This document shows, one piece after another, positions 62,833 to 64,000 of a stretch of 64,000 bases of DNA. The first letter of the stretch is position 1; every line of letters begins with the position of its first letter. The DNA comes from Nocardia tengchongensis. GTDB lineage: Bacteria > Actinomycetota > Actinomycetes > Mycobacteriales > Mycobacteriaceae. Under the pieces are notes generated by a model. That model ran no database searches, had not been told where the DNA came from, and saw only the letters and a program-made list of their open reading frames with translations. The DNA lies in contig NZ_CP074371.1 in the NCBI RefSeq assembly GCF_018362975.1, positions 7,688,001 to 7,752,000 of the forward strand. The letters are read 5' to 3'. Position numbers and translations under genes: made by a program.

Positions 62833-63540
62833 TCAGCTGCCCATCAGGCGCTTGATCACGTTGGCAACGGTGTCGGCCACCGAACCGGTGGAGCTGAGCT
62901 GGTTCTGCGAAGAGCCGAGGCCGCCCTGGTCGAGGCTGCCCAGCAGGGCCTCACCGGGATTCGCGCCGCGACCGGTGAAGCAGACGCCCATGTTCGGCTG
63001 GTCGGAACCGGAGCCGACCGTGCCGCCGACGCTCATGCCGCCGCTGAGGACCGTCTGTCCGTCACTGACCGAACTGGGCACCTTGTAGGTGAACTCGGCG
63101 GTCACGGGATAACCGGAGTTCACGAACCAGCCGGTGCTGGTCACCATCCAGCCGCCGGCGTCCGGCTCCGGCGTCACTTCGGCGGACTGCTCACCCTGCG
63201 CGGCGTGATACGCGGTGACCACGGTCTTGACCGGCTTGGCGAATCCCGGCGGCGGAAAGTCGGTGATCCGGTTGACGTACGGGTTGCCGATGCTCGTGGT
63301 GCCGACCACGAGCTTGTAGGTGACCAGCGTGCCGGGCGCGGCGCTGGCGACGTCGATCGACTTGTCGTAGGTGTGGGTGATCCAGAAGCTCGAGATGCCC
63401 GGGTTGTAGTCCACGTGCTGAGTCCGTACGCAGGACGGCGAGTCCGCGGTGGCGGTCGCGGTGCCGAGCGCGATGCCCGCCCCCGACATCACCAATGCGG
63501 CCGCCGCGACGCCGGCAGCCAATTTCGGGGTCTTACGCAT
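62833..63540 (-). CDS. Secreted beta-sandwich protein of unknown function
   Basis: 235 residues from ATG 63540 (GGAAGGAATC before). Signal peptide KLAAGVAAAALVMSGAGIAL with cleavage near TATADS. The mature part is beta-rich: FWITHTYDKSIDVASAAPGT, LVTYKLVVGTTSIGNPYVNR, GWFVNSGYPVTAEFTYKVPS, resembling a bacterial Ig- or DUF11-like fold. Two Cys residues (SCVRTQ and GVCFTG) could pair. The tail SLDQGGLGSSQNQLSSTGSV is disordered. It is divergent from another secreted protein and next to the mycolyltransferase. Confidence 0.85.
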   Translation of the reverse strand: MRKTPKLAAGVAAAALVMSGAGIALGTATATADSPSCVRTQHVDYNPGISSFWITHTYDKSIDVASAAPGTLVTYKLVVGTTSIGNPYVNRITDFPPPGFAKPVKTVVTAYHAAQGEQSAEVTPEPDAGGWMVTSTGWFVNSGYPVTAEFTYKVPSSVSDGQTVLSGGMSVGGTVGSGSDQPNMGVCFTGRGANPGEALLGSLDQGGLGSSQNQLSSTGSVADTVANVIKRLMGS

Positions 63541-63856
63541 GATTCCTTCCAGCAGTTCCTGCGGTACGCGGAACTGATAGCTAGTGAGCCGGTGGGGAAT
63601 TCGAGCTTTCGCTCACGTCGGGAAACGCTAGAGCACAACGGAAGAGAACTTAAATCCAAATTTCGATGACATTGACAACCCCGTCTTGTCAATCAGCCCT
63701 CTGAGGGCCGCCATGTGCAGCGAACTACAAGTACCGCTTGTAGACGCATCGTGAATTGTGATTTCTCTCGCGACGTGCGGGGTTTTAGCATTTTCCGGCG
63801 TGAGCGAAATGGCTCACGAACAAACTGAAGTTCGAGATGACACAAGGGAATTCGCC
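63541..63856. promoter_or_regulatory. Divergent promoter region with three inverted repeats
   Basis: TTGACAA-N7-TTGTCAA (63672-63692), CTACAAG-N5-CTTGTAG (63725-63743) and CGTGAGC-N6-GCTCACG (63799-63818) each have perfect seven-base arms. The region is A/T-rich for this genome and drives two divergent secreted-protein genes. At least one repeat is probably an operator; no regulator gene is adjacent. Confidence 0.55.
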
Positions 63857-64000
63857 ATGGGACGACGAGCTGTGAAACATGCCGCCGCGGGTGCCGCCGC
63901 CGTAATCGGGGCCGGGGCGTTGTCCCTGTTCGGAGCCGGCCCGGCCGGCGCCACCCCCGCCACCCTGACCTGGAATGACGGCCAGACCCAATTCACCCGC
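63857..64000 (+). CDS. Secreted protein, N-terminus (partial)
   Basis: ATG 63857 (AAGGGA before) is open for 48 codons to the right edge. A signal peptide (MGRRAVKHAAAGAAAVIGAG, ALSLFGAGPAGA) is cut near ATPATLTWN. The visible mature residues end NDGQTQFTR. The family cannot be told from this piece; the size and end of the gene are outside the window. Confidence 0.8.
   Translation, partial: MGRRAVKHAAAGAAAVIGAGALSLFGAGPAGATPATLTWNDGQTQFTR

Overview
The window is high-GC actinobacterial DNA, most probably from a Nocardia or a close mycolic-acid-containing relative. The reasons are a single-chain type I fatty-acid synthase with its own AcpS, an antigen-85-like mycolyltransferase, a membrane acyl desaturase, several small secreted proteins, a nitrate reductase fused to a diflavin reductase, and a bacterial nitric oxide synthase (NOS activity was first reported in bacteria from Nocardia). 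No transposase, integrase or CRISPR array was seen.

Layout. 0-2.7 kb: the edge of a modular polyketide cluster, with the first 211 codons of a type I PKS (minus) and a divergent protein that joins a PKS ketoreductase structural subdomain to a thioesterase. 2.7-10.7 kb: redox enzymes with their MarR/TetR regulators, a lipoprotein-type amine oxidase, two secreted proteins and a Ser/Thr kinase that has lost part of its middle. 10.7-17.5 kb: tRNA-Lys, a HipBA toxin-antitoxin pair with three operators, an FAD monooxygenase, two LysR regulators and MoeA. 17.7-24.3 kb: assimilatory nitrate reductase/flavoprotein fusion, an FMN split-barrel protein and NOS. 24.4-31.7 kb: Nudix hydrolase, EI24 membrane protein, then a lipid/membrane module (desaturase, two paralogous TetR regulators, three DUF5994-like proteins, a slipin and a 48-residue protein) tied together by copies of a GTCTAC-N3-GTAGAC operator. 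31.7-42.9 kb: thioesterase, cupin/MarR, acetyltransferase, crotonase/MarR, excalibur protein, DUF3618 protein, peroxiredoxin, a membrane-anchored actin-fold-like protein, TetR, LysR/quinone reductase and a relic of a PKS ketosynthase. 42.9-54.6 kb: acpS, the 3,110-residue FAS I with palindromes in its promoter, tRNA-Leu and a primary-type sigma factor. 54.7-64 kb: TetR/SRPBCC operon, a polytopic Ser/Thr kinase, glyoxalase-family and spermidine-synthase-like proteins, LysR, a 27-residue peptide gene with its own terminator, the mycolyltransferase and two divergent secreted proteins.

Two themes recur. First, most transcription units carry their own small regulator whose palindromic operator can be read in the adjacent promoter. 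Second, about eleven conserved genes or gene segments are broken by single-base shifts, mostly in C/G runs and mostly losses. This looks more like uncorrected sequencing indels than gene decay, so genes listed as pseudogenes for that reason may be intact in the organism. The large deletion in the kinase at 9.5-10.7 kb and the relics at 24.2 kb and 42.8 kb are different in kind and look biological.
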